64,000 nt of DNA, from contig JAKAWG010000014.1 of the NCBI GenBank assembly GCA_021817045.1, forward strand, positions 1-64,000, in the 5' to 3' direction. Numbering within the stretch: the stretch's first letter is position 1; the number at the start of each line of letters is the position of its first letter. The DNA is from Acidobacteriota bacterium. GTDB lineage: Bacteria; Acidobacteriota; Terriglobia; UBA7540. The notes under the pieces were generated by a model that worked only from the letters and a program-made list of their open reading frames with translations, did not search any database and was not told the origin of the DNA. This document shows positions 46,610 to 55,141 of this stretch, one piece after another. The translations under genes were made by a program, and so were the position numbers.

Positions 46610-47518
46610 TTATCTGCTGAGCATCGGCGCAAACTGGTGAATGAGCATAATCACTGCCGGGCCTAGCACTACCGTGAGCAGGGCAGGAAAGATGAACAGA
46701 ACGAGCACGGGAATCATCTTGACCGACGTCTTGGCGGCAAGTTCTTCGGCTCGTTGCCGGCGTTTCGTTCGCAGATTTTCCGAGTAGACGCGCAATGCCT
46801 GTGCAACGCTTGTGCCAAAGCGGTCGGCCTGCACCAGGATCGAAACCAACGCTTGAAGGTCGTCAACTCCGGTGCGTGTGGCGAAGCCTCGGAGAGCTTC
46901 CGCGCGCGTCTTACCGACTCTCACCTCAAAATTGACCAACTGCAACTCCTCGCTGAGGTTGGGATAGGCGAGCGCCAGTTCGCGCGAGACGCGCAGCATG
47001 GCCTGATCCAGACCGAGCCCTGCCTCGACGCAAATGACGAGCAAGTCCAGCGCATCCGGCAAGCCTCGCTGCAACCACCGCTGGCGCATCCGTACCCGTT
47101 GCGTCAGCCACATTTCCGGCAGCAGAAAACCCACCACCGCTGCGGCGACTAAGACGAAGAGCGGGTCGAACCGGTAGACCTTGCTTTCTAGCGTTACCGC
47201 AACCAGCACCACAGGGAATATCAGCTTAAGGCCTCGCAGCGCCTTCAGCGCTTCGGGCCTGCGGAACCCCGCGCGCAGAAGAAGTTTTTCCGTGCGGCGT
47301 GCCTCCTGCGGCGAAGCGGGAATCAGCGCGCCGATGCTTCCGGCGGCAGCCTGAAGCTTTTGGGAAAGATGCGCCTTGCGCGATGATCGTGGCGAGGCCA
47401 GCGTCCACAAATCCGAAAGTCGTTCGGCCGTTGGCGCGGGATGAGTGGCAAAGGCGAAATAGAGCGCCAACGTGACGAGTGCGGAGCCGAGGAAAGTTCC
47501 TGCCAGCAAGGCGATCAT
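46610..47518 (-). CDS. tadC: Tad pilus platform protein TadC (type II secretion F family)
   Basis: A 302-residue inner-membrane protein. Hydrophobic segments are at about 2-20, 105-125, 125-145 and 265-295. The F-domain block LPDALDLLVICVEAGLGLDQ at about 158-177 and the family-like GTSVAQALRVYSENLRTKRR at about 237-256 are present. With TadB it forms the platform on which CpaF acts. Last gene of the locus, 20 bases after tadB. Confidence 0.92.
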   Translation of the reverse strand: MIALLAGTFLGSALVTLALYFAFATHPAPTAERLSDLWTLASPRSSRKAHLSQKLQAAAGSIGALIPASPQEARRTEKLLLRAGFRRPEALKALRGLKLIFPVVLVAVTLESKVYRFDPLFVLVAAAVVGFLLPEMWLTQRVRMRQRWLQRGLPDALDLLVICVEAGLGLDQAMLRVSRELALAYPNLSEELQLVNFEVRVGKTRAEALRGFATRTGVDDLQALVSILVQADRFGTSVAQALRVYSENLRTKRRQRAEELAAKTSVKMIPVLVLFIFPALLTVVLGPAVIMLIHQFAPMLSR

Positions 47519-47538
47519 GGCGTCCTACGACTTTCTTC

Positions 47539-48501
47539 CTAAACCTCAATGCGCACGATCTTCAACAGGAGCAAAGCTCCGATAGTTTGCATCATCGCCG
47601 CCACCCCGAGCATAAGTCGACCAAGCGCCTCGGCGAAGAGCGGATGGAGATACCCGGGGTTGGTGACGGCCATCATCACGAGAATTGCGGGCGGCAGGCC
47701 GAGCAGGATTGCCGCAGTGAGACGGCCCTGGGCGCTGCGTGCGCGTATTTCGCCATAGACAACGAACCGGTCGCGAATGACCCGCGAAAGATTATCGAGG
47801 ATTTCGCCGAGGTTGCCACCCGATTCCCTTTGGATGAATAGCGCCGTAACGAAAAACCGCACATCCATCAGCGGCACGCGCCGCGCCAAGCGCACCAGTG
47901 CGTCGTTCAGCGGAAGGCCAAGCCTCTGCTCGTCGTACAGCACCCGGAACTCCCCAGCGACTGGCTCCGGCGTTTCGGCGGGAATCATTTCCAGCGCGGT
48001 CGAAAGCGAGTGACCGGAGCGCACCACGCGCGCGATCAGGTCAATGGCTTCGGGGAAGTGAAGCTCGAAGGCGCGCAGCCGCCGGTGCCGCTTCAGCGCG
48101 ACGAAGGCAAGCGGAACGCCGCAGGCGGCGGCCGCGGCGGGCACTGCCAACACGATACCAGCGACCTCCGCGACAGCAAGGTAAGCCACGAGTCCCAGAT
48201 TTCCACTCAGCAGGAGCAACTTTGCGGGTTTGGTGCGGAGCCCGCCCTGGCCAATGTAATCCCTCAGCTGCGTTGCCCATGGCCACTTGCGAAGCGCGCC
48301 CTCAAGTGCGGATACCTCGCTCAGCTTTTCGTCGCGGAGGAGGTCACCGCGTCGTGAAGGACGGGCAAGGCGCGAGGACTTTTGAATGGATTCGAGCCGC
48401 TTCGCTACGTCTGCCTCCTCTCGTCCGCCAAAGGCGTAGACAAGCAGGGCCGCGACCACTAGGACGCTCGCGAAAGTGACGACGGCGATGGCAAGCGGCA
48501 T
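47539..48501 (-). CDS. tadB: Tad pilus platform protein TadB (type II secretion F family)
   Basis: A 320-residue membrane protein with helices at about 3-22, 95-135 and 265-315. The F-domain block FPEAIDLIARVVRSGHSLST at about 148-167 and RESGGNLGEILDNLSRVIRD at about 224-243 identify it. It is three bases after cpaF and precedes tadC, the usual order. Confidence 0.92.
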   Translation of the reverse strand: MPLAIAVVTFASVLVVAALLVYAFGGREEADVAKRLESIQKSSRLARPSRRGDLLRDEKLSEVSALEGALRKWPWATQLRDYIGQGGLRTKPAKLLLLSGNLGLVAYLAVAEVAGIVLAVPAAAAACGVPLAFVALKRHRRLRAFELHFPEAIDLIARVVRSGHSLSTALEMIPAETPEPVAGEFRVLYDEQRLGLPLNDALVRLARRVPLMDVRFFVTALFIQRESGGNLGEILDNLSRVIRDRFVVYGEIRARSAQGRLTAAILLGLPPAILVMMAVTNPGYLHPLFAEALGRLMLGVAAMMQTIGALLLLKIVRIEV

Positions 48502-48504
48502 AAT

Positions 48505-49809
48505 TTAGCGATGCAGACTTACGGGAGAACCCTCGAAGAGCTCATCGGCCAAACGGACACCGGAAAGCTGCAGTCTGTCCGCGATGTGGGGCCGGAATCC
48601 ACTGGTGACGAACTCGCCAAGTACCTCTCCGTTTTCTCCCACGCCCATTTTCTGGTAAACGAAAATATCCTGGACCGTGATAACGTCGCCTTCCACGCCC
48701 GTGATCTCGGAGACTGCCACAACCTTGCGCGTGCCATCGCTTAGGCGAGATACCTGGATGACCAGTTGGATTGCCGAAGCGATCTGCCGTCGAATGGCAT
48801 GTTCCGGAAGGTTCAGATTGGCCATGGCCACCATCGTTTCCAGGCGGCTGAGGCCGTCGCGGGGCGAGTTGGCATGGATGGTGGTCAGAGAACCGTCGTG
48901 CCCAGTGTTCATGGCCTGGAGCATGTCAAGCGCTTCTGCGCCGCGAACCTCGCCGACAATGATGCGATCCGGCCTCATGCGAAGGCTATTAATTACAAGC
49001 TGTCTTTGGTGAATGGCGCCTTTTCCCTCAATGTTTGCGGGACGCGTTTCGAGCCGCACCACGTGTTCCTGATGAAGGTGAAGCTCAGCCGCGTCTTCGA
49101 TGGTCACAATGCGTTCTCGATCAGAAATGTAAGACGAAAGGACGTTCAAGAGCGTCGTTTTCCCGGCTCCTGTGCCGCCCGAGATCAGGAGGTTCAATCG
49201 TGCCCGCACGCAGCCTTGCAGGAATTCCAGCATCCCTTCCGTCAGCGTGTTCTTGCCGAGCAGATCCTGTGCCCTCAGCGGCTGGTTCCCGAAGCGGCGG
49301 ATGGAAAGGCTTGGGCCATCGAGAGAGAGTGGCGGAATGATGGCGTTGACGCGCGACCCGTCGGAGAGCCGGGCGTCGACCATTGGTGAGGATTCGTCCA
49401 CGTGCCTGCCTACCGCCGAAACAATCCGGTCGATGATTAACATCAAGTGTCCATTGTCACGGAACTGAATTGGTGTCCGCTCCAGAACTCCGCCCCGCTC
49501 GATGTAAACCTGTTTGTACGTGTTCACGAGGATGTCCGAAATTTGCGGATCCTTGAGCAACGGCTCAAGCGGGCCCAGGCCGAAGACTTCGTCGAGCACT
49601 TCCTCGGCGATCCGCTGTCTTTCCTGGAAGCTCATCGGAGCGGATTCTTCCGTTACCAGCTTTTCGATGATCTCTCTCAAATCGCCGCGGACCGCATCGC
49701 GGTCGAGGCGCGTTACGCGCTCCAGGTCGAGTTGCTGGATGAGCTTCTTGTGGATTTCACCTTTAACTGCATTAAAGTCAATCGCCAGGCCAACCGCATC
49801 TCGGGTCAT
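48505..49809 (-). CDS. cpaF: Flp pilus ATPase CpaF/TadA
   Basis: A secretion ATPase that drives pilus assembly. Counting from ATG 49809 it has 434 residues. Walker [17 protein letters not shown] is at about 203-218, the aspartate box and Walker B as [20 protein letters not shown] at about 260-279, and the His box [19 protein letters not shown] follows. The N-terminal domain has [24 protein letters not shown] three codons earlier is possible, but GAGGTGAG lies just before the ATG. It precedes tadB. Confidence 0.95.
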   Translation of the reverse strand: MTRDAVGLAIDFNAVKGEIHKKLIQQLDLERVTRLDRDAVRGDLREIIEKLVTEESAPMSFQERQRIAEEVLDEVFGLGPLEPLLKDPQISDILVNTYKQVYIERGGVLERTPIQFRDNGHLMLIIDRIVSAVGRHVDESSPMVDARLSDGSRVNAIIPPLSLDGPSLSIRRFGNQPLRAQDLLGKNTLTEGMLEFLQGCVRARLNLLISGGTGAGKTTLLNVLSSYISDRERIVTIEDAAELHLHQEHVVRLETRPANIEGKGAIHQRQLVINSLRMRPDRIIVGEVRGAEALDMLQAMNTGHDGSLTTIHANSPRDGLSRLETMVAMANLNLPEHAIRRQIASAIQLVIQVSRLSDGTRKVVAVSEITGVEGDVITVQDIFVYQKMGVGENGEVLGEFVTSGFRPHIADRLQLSGVRLADELFEGSPVSLHR

Positions 49810-50139
49810 GGAACTCACCTCAACCCGAAAGAAAGCAATCCCCTGGCCATGTTGAGCGACAGCGGATCGGAGCAGCCTTCCAGTTTATAATCAATGGGTT
49901 ACGCCAGGCTTCGGAGCGAAACCTGCCGGCCCTCCAGGCTCCGCATTCCCATTTTGGAATCGCTAGGCCAACTACCGGTTTCAGGATGGGATGCCGCGTG
50001 TTCTGTCTGGCCGCCGTGTTAGCCGCACCGCAAGGGACGGAACCCACTCGGGTGCCGGAGGCGATGAGGAAGGGGGGACTCAACGCCTCTAGGTAATGGG
50101 TTCGTGTTCCAGCAGCGCGGCTAACGCGGAGATCGGCGC
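49810..50139. other. Gap between cpaE and cpaF without a supported gene
   Basis: About 330 bases. One minus-strand frame (49820-50143, GTG overlapping the cpaE stop) is open but its translation has no family resemblance, is rich in Arg/Trp/Pro and lies over what look like repeat remnants. I see no promoter or terminator. Confidence 0.5.
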
Positions 50140-51315
50140 TCACGATCTTCTGACCACCTTCGGGCGCCCGCGTTCCGAGGTGTTGTCTGTGAGTTCGCGT
50201 GCCATTTCTTCAAACTTTGAGGCTAGCCCGTTGGCGCGGTCTTCCACCAGCAGAACCCCCATATTGCTGGCCTTGTTCACTTGCCGGAAGTCGTTCGGTA
50301 CCCGGGCAAAAATAGGCCGCCCGGTCAGCTTCTCGACGCTCTTCAGGACTTCGTCATCCTGCCGATGCCAACGGTTGATCACAAGGCGAATCCGGCTCGC
50401 GTCAGCGCCCGAGGAGCCCAGCGCAGAAAGGTGCCGCTCAAGCGGCCAGAGCGCGGGGACAACGACTTCGGTGACCAACAAAATTTCTCCGGACATCTCG
50501 AACACCGGCTTCCATTCCGACGTATAGAACGTTCCGAAGTCGACGAGGACATGGTCAAAGTGAGGTTCTATACGGCTGAGCAGGCGGGTGAGTGAGGCGG
50601 GCGAAAGCCGCCGCCAGTCGTCCGGAACGTGTACACCGGCAAGGACGCTCAGCCCGCTCTTGTGCTTCTCGACCAACCGCTCCAGAAAGTGAGCATCCAG
50701 GCGCTCGATGTTTTCGACCGCGTCACGGAGGGAAAAACGGGGGCGTAGGTTCATCAGCAGGGATACGAGTCCGAGAGGCCGTCCGAAATCGAGCAAGAGT
50801 ACGCGCCTGCGCGTAGGCTGGAGCGCCATTGTGACGCTCAGGTTTACAGCCACCGTGGTGGCGCCCACGCCACCTTTGGCGCCCATGACCAGAGTGATCT
50901 TGGAGGTTGCGGGGCCTGCGCCGCCGTCGCGTTCGGTGAGAAAGCGTTCAAGCGTTTCCCGTAGCGCGTCGTGCGAAACGGGCTTGCTGAGGAAATCCTG
51001 GATGCCGGCGCGCATGGCACGAAGGAGAAGATTCGGGTCGGGCCGAGCCTCTGCTGAGCAGGCGATGATTCGCACCGAGGCGCGGAGACGGTGCAATTCC
51101 TGGGCAAAAGACAGCGCGGCGCCGGCGTGATGAAGCGGCAGGTCCAGCAGCACCACCTCTGGAATGCGCTCCACGAGGTCGATGCTCCACTCGCCGCCGA
51201 CAGGCTCAGGCCATTCGAGGACCGATTCGGTAAGCCCGGTTCTTTCGAGAGCGGTGCGGAGCGTGGTGCAATTCTCTGTGCTCGCGACCGCGGCCGTTAT
51301 TTTGCCGGCTGCCAT
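50140..51315 (-). CDS. cpaE: Tad pilus localisation ATPase CpaE/TadZ
   Basis: A 391-residue protein with an N-terminal receiver-like domain (about 5-125; VVLLDLPLHHAGAALSFAQE and KPVSHDALRETLERFL) and a C-terminal MinD/ParA ATPase domain (about 138-370) with a deviant Walker A GAKGGVGATTVAVNL at about 143-157, VLLLDFGRPLG and VLVDFGTFYTS. TadZ/CpaE places the pilus machine at the pole. It heads the cpaE-cpaF-tadB-tadC group, and an operator-like array lies 170-290 bases upstream. Confidence 0.92.
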   Translation of the reverse strand: MAAGKITAAVASTENCTTLRTALERTGLTESVLEWPEPVGGEWSIDLVERIPEVVLLDLPLHHAGAALSFAQELHRLRASVRIIACSAEARPDPNLLLRAMRAGIQDFLSKPVSHDALRETLERFLTERDGGAGPATSKITLVMGAKGGVGATTVAVNLSVTMALQPTRRRVLLLDFGRPLGLVSLLMNLRPRFSLRDAVENIERLDAHFLERLVEKHKSGLSVLAGVHVPDDWRRLSPASLTRLLSRIEPHFDHVLVDFGTFYTSEWKPVFEMSGEILLVTEVVVPALWPLERHLSALGSSGADASRIRLVINRWHRQDDEVLKSVEKLTGRPIFARVPNDFRQVNKASNMGVLLVEDRANGLASKFEEMARELTDNTSERGRPKVVRRS

Positions 51316-51720
51316 GGTCTCTTCCTGATCCTCTGCTCTTTTATCGGCTCCATGGCCAGGAGCCCGAGCACTTGCGGCACAGGCGGCGCCGTCGAGGTGG
51401 TCCTTAGAATTCGAAAAACAAACTCCGTTTCCTCACCCCGTTTTCTATCTAACCGTCCTGTTTTCTGTGACTTTAATCTCGAGGAACAATCTCAATTATT
51501 ACTCTTTTAGATTCAGTGAGATACATGGATTCGGGGGAATTGTTCCTAAATTGTTCCTCTGATAACCATTTGTTTTCAACGAGTTGAATGCAGTTTGTTC
51601 CTAAATAAACAATCTTTTTTTGTCGGCTTCATTCTTCCCCCATTCGTACGGTGCGCCCCCTGGCTGCCCGTGCCCTGATACGCCGCCAGCCACTGATGCG
51701 CAACTAGTTACGCCGCTTCA
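51316..51720. other. Region upstream of cpaE, AT-richer, with the phased motif array
   Basis: About 400 bases between cpaE and the repeat cluster before cpaC. 51400-51620 is AT-richer and holds the TTGTTCCT array. 51662-51690 carries a partial copy of the CCGTGCCCTGATAC repeat found near 58090. No gene is supported. Confidence 0.5.
51481..51602. promoter_or_regulatory. Array of the motif TTGTTCCT upstream of cpaE
   Basis: TTGTTCCT occurs at 51540-51547, 51551-51558 and 51595-51602, and in reverse (AGGAACAA) at 51482-51489. The direct copies start 11 and 44 bases apart, i.e. whole turns of the helix. The first two give the direct repeat GTTC-N7-GTTC. This is a likely regulator-binding region for the cpaE-cpaF-tadBC genes. 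Confidence 0.55.
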
Positions 51721-51760
51721 CGGCTCCCCTCCTTACCAAGGAGGGGAACCGGGGGTGGTT
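51721..51760. repeat. Palindromic repeat, family C, copy 1
   Basis: CGGCTCCCCTCCTTACCAAG and GAGGGGAACCGGGGGTGGTT form a hairpin (CCCCTCCTT/AAGGAGGGG). The same core is in the cpaC coding region at 53123-53176. Confidence 0.8.
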
Positions 51761-51780
51761 GCACGCGCGCCAGCAGGCGC

Positions 51781-51812
51781 GCCAAAAGCGGGAGCAAGCT
51801 TCCGCACTCCAT
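51781..51812. repeat. Repeat family D, copy 1
   Basis: GCCAAAAGCGGGAGCAAGCT followed by TCCGCACTCC. In reverse it reads GGAGTGCGGAAGCTTGCTCC, nearly the same as 59392-59421. Confidence 0.7.
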
Positions 51813-51825
51813 AACCGCGTATGCC

Positions 51826-53253
51826 TCACTTTACCCGCGCCCGTTTTGACGACGGTTTCATCGAGTCATTCAAGAAGGGCGCGGGAAACCTTGGCCATGC
51901 CACCGCCGGCGGATGCCCGGGATGGACGATGTATGGCGTCACCACCACCAGGAGTTGGTCGTTCGCCTTGTTGATGGAACGGCTTTGGAAAAGCTTGCCA
52001 AGCACCGGAATATCACCGATCCCAGGAATCTTTTCCAAAGTCTCAGTCACATTCTTGTTGATCAACCCTGCAATGGCGAAGCTCTGGCCGTTTTCCAAGT
52101 TCATTTCCGTATCGACTCGCCGCTCGGAAAGCGCCGGAACCTGGAATCCCGAAACGGTAAGAGCGTCGGCGTAGTCCAGGGAACTGACTTCCGGCTGGAC
52201 ATGAAGATGAATCATGCCGGTCGGAAGGATGCTGGGAGTGAAATTGAGGCGCACCCCGAATTCCTTGAACATAATGGTCACCGACGTATAGTTCGTCCCA
52301 CCTTGCACCACCGGATAGGGAAACTCCCCGCCTGCGAGAAAACTCGCCTTCTTGCCTGTCTCCGTAAGCAGGTTTGGCGCGGCGAGTATTTGCAATAGGT
52401 TCTTTTGCGCCAGGGCTTGAATCGTGGCAGCCAGGTTAAGGTCCGGACGAAAAAGAAACACGTTGAGCAGGTTGCTCAGTTCAAATCCACTGTTTGCGGG
52501 CGTCAGCGGGGTGTAGGGCGGCAACTGAGGCGGCGAGAACTGCCCGGTCGAAGTCGAACCGATGATTTTGGCTCCTGGCAAGCTCATGAGGTTCGCCCCC
52601 AACTGCTGAATCGCCGTCTGATTGAGCTCCGCGAACTTCACTTCCAGCAGGATCTCGCCTCCTGCCGGCGCAGCAGGAATCTGCATCAAGTCCACGACTT
52701 TGGGCGTCATCGCGCGAGCGAGTTTCGTGATTTCGTCCGCGACTACTTGCGAGGAGACGTTTCCCGAGAGGGTAATTACATCCCTAGCCGACGACACAGT
52801 CACGGGCTCGCCCTGAAATATCTGGTGAATTCGGTCAACCAACTCGCCGATGTTGAGATCCACGGTCACGTCGAAGGTCTGATTTGCACCCGATTCGCGC
52901 CAAACCACCACAGAGACATTGCCCGGCGCTTTCCCTTCGAGAAGAAGTTCGTGCGGACTCACCACAATTGCATCGCAAATGGCTGGGTTGGGAATGGAAA
53001 CCCGCCGCAGGCGCTCGGCGTATCGAATCACCATTGAGCGGCCCACCAGCAGGTGCAGCGTTTCGGGCATTGCGGCGGCTTCAGGTCCGGGCTTGGGCTG
53101 CGTTGCCGCGCTACCATCAGCGAACCACCCCTTAGCCCCCTCCTTAGAAAGGAGGGGAGCCGTAGCCGGGGTGGTTAGGGCGACCACGACGACGAGGGAG
53201 AGCGATGCGATCGCGGTCCAGCGCCTGGCCGAGATGTGCGGTTGCCTAATCAT
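51826..53253 (-). CDS. cpaC: Flp pilus outer-membrane secretin CpaC/RcpA, carrying a repeat-encoded insert
   Basis: A 475-residue secretin. Signal peptide about 10-28, an N-terminal pilus-assembly domain (about 62-190; LLVGRSMVIRYAERLRRVSI, PNPAICDAIVVSPHELLLEG) and the secretin core (about 225-450; ILLEVKFAELNQTAIQQLGA, LLQILAAPNLLTETGKKASF, SFAIAGLINKNVTETLEKIP, IPVLGKLFQSRSINKANDQL). Residues 27-44 (TPATAPLLSKEGAKGWFA) are encoded by a 54-base palindromic repeat, just after the signal peptide. Its start overlaps the cpaB stop by ATGA. It forms the pore for the Flp pilus. Confidence 0.93.
   Translation of the reverse strand: MIRQPHISARRWTAIASLSLVVVVALTTPATAPLLSKEGAKGWFADGSAATQPKPGPEAAAMPETLHLLVGRSMVIRYAERLRRVSIPNPAICDAIVVSPHELLLEGKAPGNVSVVVWRESGANQTFDVTVDLNIGELVDRIHQIFQGEPVTVSSARDVITLSGNVSSQVVADEITKLARAMTPKVVDLMQIPAAPAGGEILLEVKFAELNQTAIQQLGANLMSLPGAKIIGSTSTGQFSPPQLPPYTPLTPANSGFELSNLLNVFLFRPDLNLAATIQALAQKNLLQILAAPNLLTETGKKASFLAGGEFPYPVVQGGTNYTSVTIMFKEFGVRLNFTPSILPTGMIHLHVQPEVSSLDYADALTVSGFQVPALSERRVDTEMNLENGQSFAIAGLINKNVTETLEKIPGIGDIPVLGKLFQSRSINKANDQLLVVVTPYIVHPGHPPAVAWPRFPAPFLNDSMKPSSKRARVK
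53123..53176. repeat. Palindromic repeat, family C, copy 2, inside cpaC
   Basis: AACCACCCCTTAGCCCCCTC at one end, GGTGGTT at the other, core CCCTCCTTAGAAAGGAGGGG. Its length of 54 bases keeps the cpaC frame. Confidence 0.85.
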
Positions 53254-54107
53254 CGATGCTTTCCATTTGCCGGGAACGACTTGAGGACGGTCTTGTCTCC
53301 TCGGATCACTTGCACCGTGTAGCTTTGAGGCTTTGCTGGGGCCGGTCCGTCCGCTTTGGCCGCTCGCGCATGGGACGACACGGTTGGCGTCCCTTCAACA
53401 CCGAACAGCTTGGAGCGGTAGACGGGCGGCGGAGCAATGGTTCCCGAATCCACCTGGTTACGCAGCACCAGTTGAATCCGCCCCTCCGTGCTGGCCATGG
53501 CCAGTTTATCCGCCTGGTCAGGTGTAACCTCCAGGGTTACGACGGAGACGGCGTGCGGCTTACCGAACTGGGCCTGCTCCATGCTCCTGCCAACCGCCAG
53601 CACGCGCACGTGCTCGAGGATGGTTCGCGTCAGGCCCACTTCCACGCCGTTCTGCTGCACCTGTCCCGTGAGCAAGACGTCCACGATGGTTCCGGGGAGC
53701 ACAAAGCCTGCCACCGCCGTCACGTCATTTACCGGTACGGAGATGGCCCGCATGCCTACCGGGATGGTCGCGGCCAAGCCAGCTCCTGCACCCTTCGGAG
53801 CCAAAACGGATTCCAGAATGGGCTGCCCCTCGGCAATTGGCGCGACCAGGGCGCGGCCGACGCAGTCGGCCGGCTTCTCAAACATTCCCACCTCGACGGC
53901 ACCCGCGGGCCAGGAAATGAGCTTAAGTTGCTTGGCAGAAAGAACCACGCCCATGGGCAGCGAATCTGCCGCCGCGACCACGTGAACCATCCCTGGCGAC
54001 TCTTGAACCCCGGCGCGCTTGAGGCGCAAATAGACGAAAGCGCTGGCGAGGGTTCCCACGAGCACCGCCGCGGCCAATCCGACGATTATTCGTTTCCGAG
54101 CGGTCAT
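53250..54107 (-). CDS. cpaB: Flp pilus assembly protein CpaB/RcpC
   Basis: A 285-residue periplasmic protein with an N-terminal membrane helix (about 7-27), a SAF domain (about 42-105; VVAAADSLPMGVVLSAKQLK) and the RcpC region (about 115-215; GMRAISVPVNDVTAVAGFVL, PGTIVDVLLT, VSVVTLEVTPDQADKLAMAS). It stabilises the secretin. It is 12 bases after the prepilin peptidase gene and overlaps cpaC. Confidence 0.93.
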   Translation of the reverse strand: MTARKRIIVGLAAAVLVGTLASAFVYLRLKRAGVQESPGMVHVVAAADSLPMGVVLSAKQLKLISWPAGAVEVGMFEKPADCVGRALVAPIAEGQPILESVLAPKGAGAGLAATIPVGMRAISVPVNDVTAVAGFVLPGTIVDVLLTGQVQQNGVEVGLTRTILEHVRVLAVGRSMEQAQFGKPHAVSVVTLEVTPDQADKLAMASTEGRIQLVLRNQVDSGTIAPPPVYRSKLFGVEGTPTVSSHARAAKADGPAPAKPQSYTVQVIRGDKTVLKSFPANGKHR

Positions 54108-54119
54108 GATCCTATCTTG

Positions 54120-54668
54120 CTACCTCCACGCTCTCAATGCCGCCTCGATCAGCTTGAGATGAACCAGAGCAAATACGGCTGCCGAACCCGCCGCCGCGGC
54201 TATGCCGAAGGGAATCGCCAACGCGCCCGAAGCCTCAAACCCTAACGGCGAACCTGGCCGCACCCCGAAAGTAAAAACACCGTGTACGAGGACGACAAGA
54301 TTGCGGACCGTTTCCCGCGCACGTCTGAGTCTCACAACTTCGATCCCCGCCATCAGACCGGCGATCAGGACGGTTGCGAGCAGAATCAGCAGCACCATCC
54401 GCGGGCCCCAAAAGGCTCCGAGAGCCCCCATCAATTTCCAGTCGCCAGCACCCAAGCTTCTTAGTAAGACCAGGGGCAGCAACAGCACGAGCGCCATCGC
54501 CGAGCCCTCAAGTCCCGTTGCCAGACCACGCCAGTGAAGGACGAGTCCGTTCACCAGTAGGCCGGCAGCGAAGCCGGACACCGTAAGCCAGTTGGGGATG
54601 CGGCGGCTGCGCCAATCCAGCCACGCGGCCGCCACGGCCAGCGCCAATGCAAGAAGCTCTTGGATCAT
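54120..54668 (-). CDS. cpaA: Prepilin peptidase TadV/CpaA
   Basis: A 182-residue A24-family aspartic membrane peptidase that cleaves Flp prepilin. Asp18 in AWLDWRSRRIPN and Asp76 in SLGAGDWKLMGALGAF (GxGD motif) are the catalytic pair. Six hydrophobic segments can be drawn. The frame opens at 54779, but the first part lies over the palindromes after flp. The ATG at 54668 is used here; the GTG two codons earlier has GAGGAG at better spacing (six bases) and may be the real start. Confidence 0.92.
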   Translation of the reverse strand: MIQELLALALAVAAAWLDWRSRRIPNWLTVSGFAAGLLVNGLVLHWRGLATGLEGSAMALVLLLPLVLLRSLGAGDWKLMGALGAFWGPRMVLLILLATVLIAGLMAGIEVVRLRRARETVRNLVVLVHGVFTFGVRPGSPLGFEASGALAIPFGIAAAAGSAAVFALVHLKLIEAALRAWR

Positions 54669-54705
54669 CGGCACACACCGCTCCTCGTCGCTAAGGCGTG
54701 TCGTG

Positions 54706-54732
54706 GAGAGTTTCGCATTCCAGAAACTCTGC
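54706..54732. repeat. Palindromic repeat, family E, copy after flp
   Basis: GAGAGTTTCGCATTCCAGAA followed by ACTCTGC. Reversed, it matches 55078-55105 except for one or two bases. Confidence 0.8.
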
Positions 54733-54760
54733 GCCTTCTCGTTCGGTCCCGGAAAAAAGC

Positions 54761-54789
54761 CGCAGACTTCGATAAGCATGAAGTCTGCG
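54761..54789 (-). repeat. Perfect hairpin between flp and the prepilin peptidase gene
   Basis: CGCAGACTTC and GAAGTCTGCG (ten pairs) flank nine bases, directly after the flp stop at 54798. There is no T run. It could protect the flp message or partly end transcription, keeping pilin above peptidase; this role is inferred. Confidence 0.75.
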
Positions 54790-54797
54790 CTACCCCG

Positions 54798-54974
54798 TTA
54801 CGTAGTCGAACTGACCATATTGCTGGCGGCGCTGGTGAAGACGCCCTTGATTGCACTTGCGAGCGTTCCCAGCGTAGAGATGGCTGCGAGCCCCAGCAGG
54901 GCAATCAGCAGAGCGTATTCCACCAAGTCCTGCCCGGATTCTTCTTTCCACAACCTTGTGGCCAGTTTGTTCAT
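54798..54974 (-). CDS. flp: Flp major pilin
   Basis: From ATG 54974 (GAGAGG nine bases upstream) the prepilin has 58 residues. The processing site is GQDLVEYALL: cleavage after Gly14, with Glu at position five of the mature pilin (residue 19), followed by the hydrophobic helix LLIALLGLAAISTLGTLASA. This is the Flp/TadE-type III prepilin pattern. The frame extends back to 55145, but that region is repeat DNA and has no pilin character. Flanked on both sides by family E palindromes. Confidence 0.95.
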   Translation of the reverse strand: MNKLATRLWKEESGQDLVEYALLIALLGLAAISTLGTLASAIKGVFTSAASNMVSSTT

Positions 54975-55018
54975 TTTTTTCATCCTCTCTTTGAAGTGGC
55001 GAGCGAGGTAGCGAGGTA

Positions 55019-55105
55019 GCGCAGAGTATGCGCTTCTCAAACTCTGCGGCCTTTCTCCAATTATTCGCTTAAAACCCGCAGAGTTTCTGGACTGCGAAAC
55101 TCTGC
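55019..55105. repeat. Two palindromes upstream of flp (family E)
   Basis: GCAGAGTATGCGCTTCTCAA then ACTCTGCGG at 55022-55049, and GCAGAGTTTCTGGACTGCGA then AACTCTGC at 55078-55105. Both are inverted repeats of (C)GCAGAGTTT. A short tandem GCGAGGTA GCGAGGTA lies at about 55001-55018. Confidence 0.75.
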
Positions 55106-55141
55106 GCAGCTCACTACCCACTGCCTTACCGCATAACCCTC

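Noticed and set aside
49820-50143. 107-residue frame starting with GTGA over the cpaE stop
   Set aside because: The overlap is suggestive, but the translation has no secondary-structure or family character and seems to cover repeat remnants.
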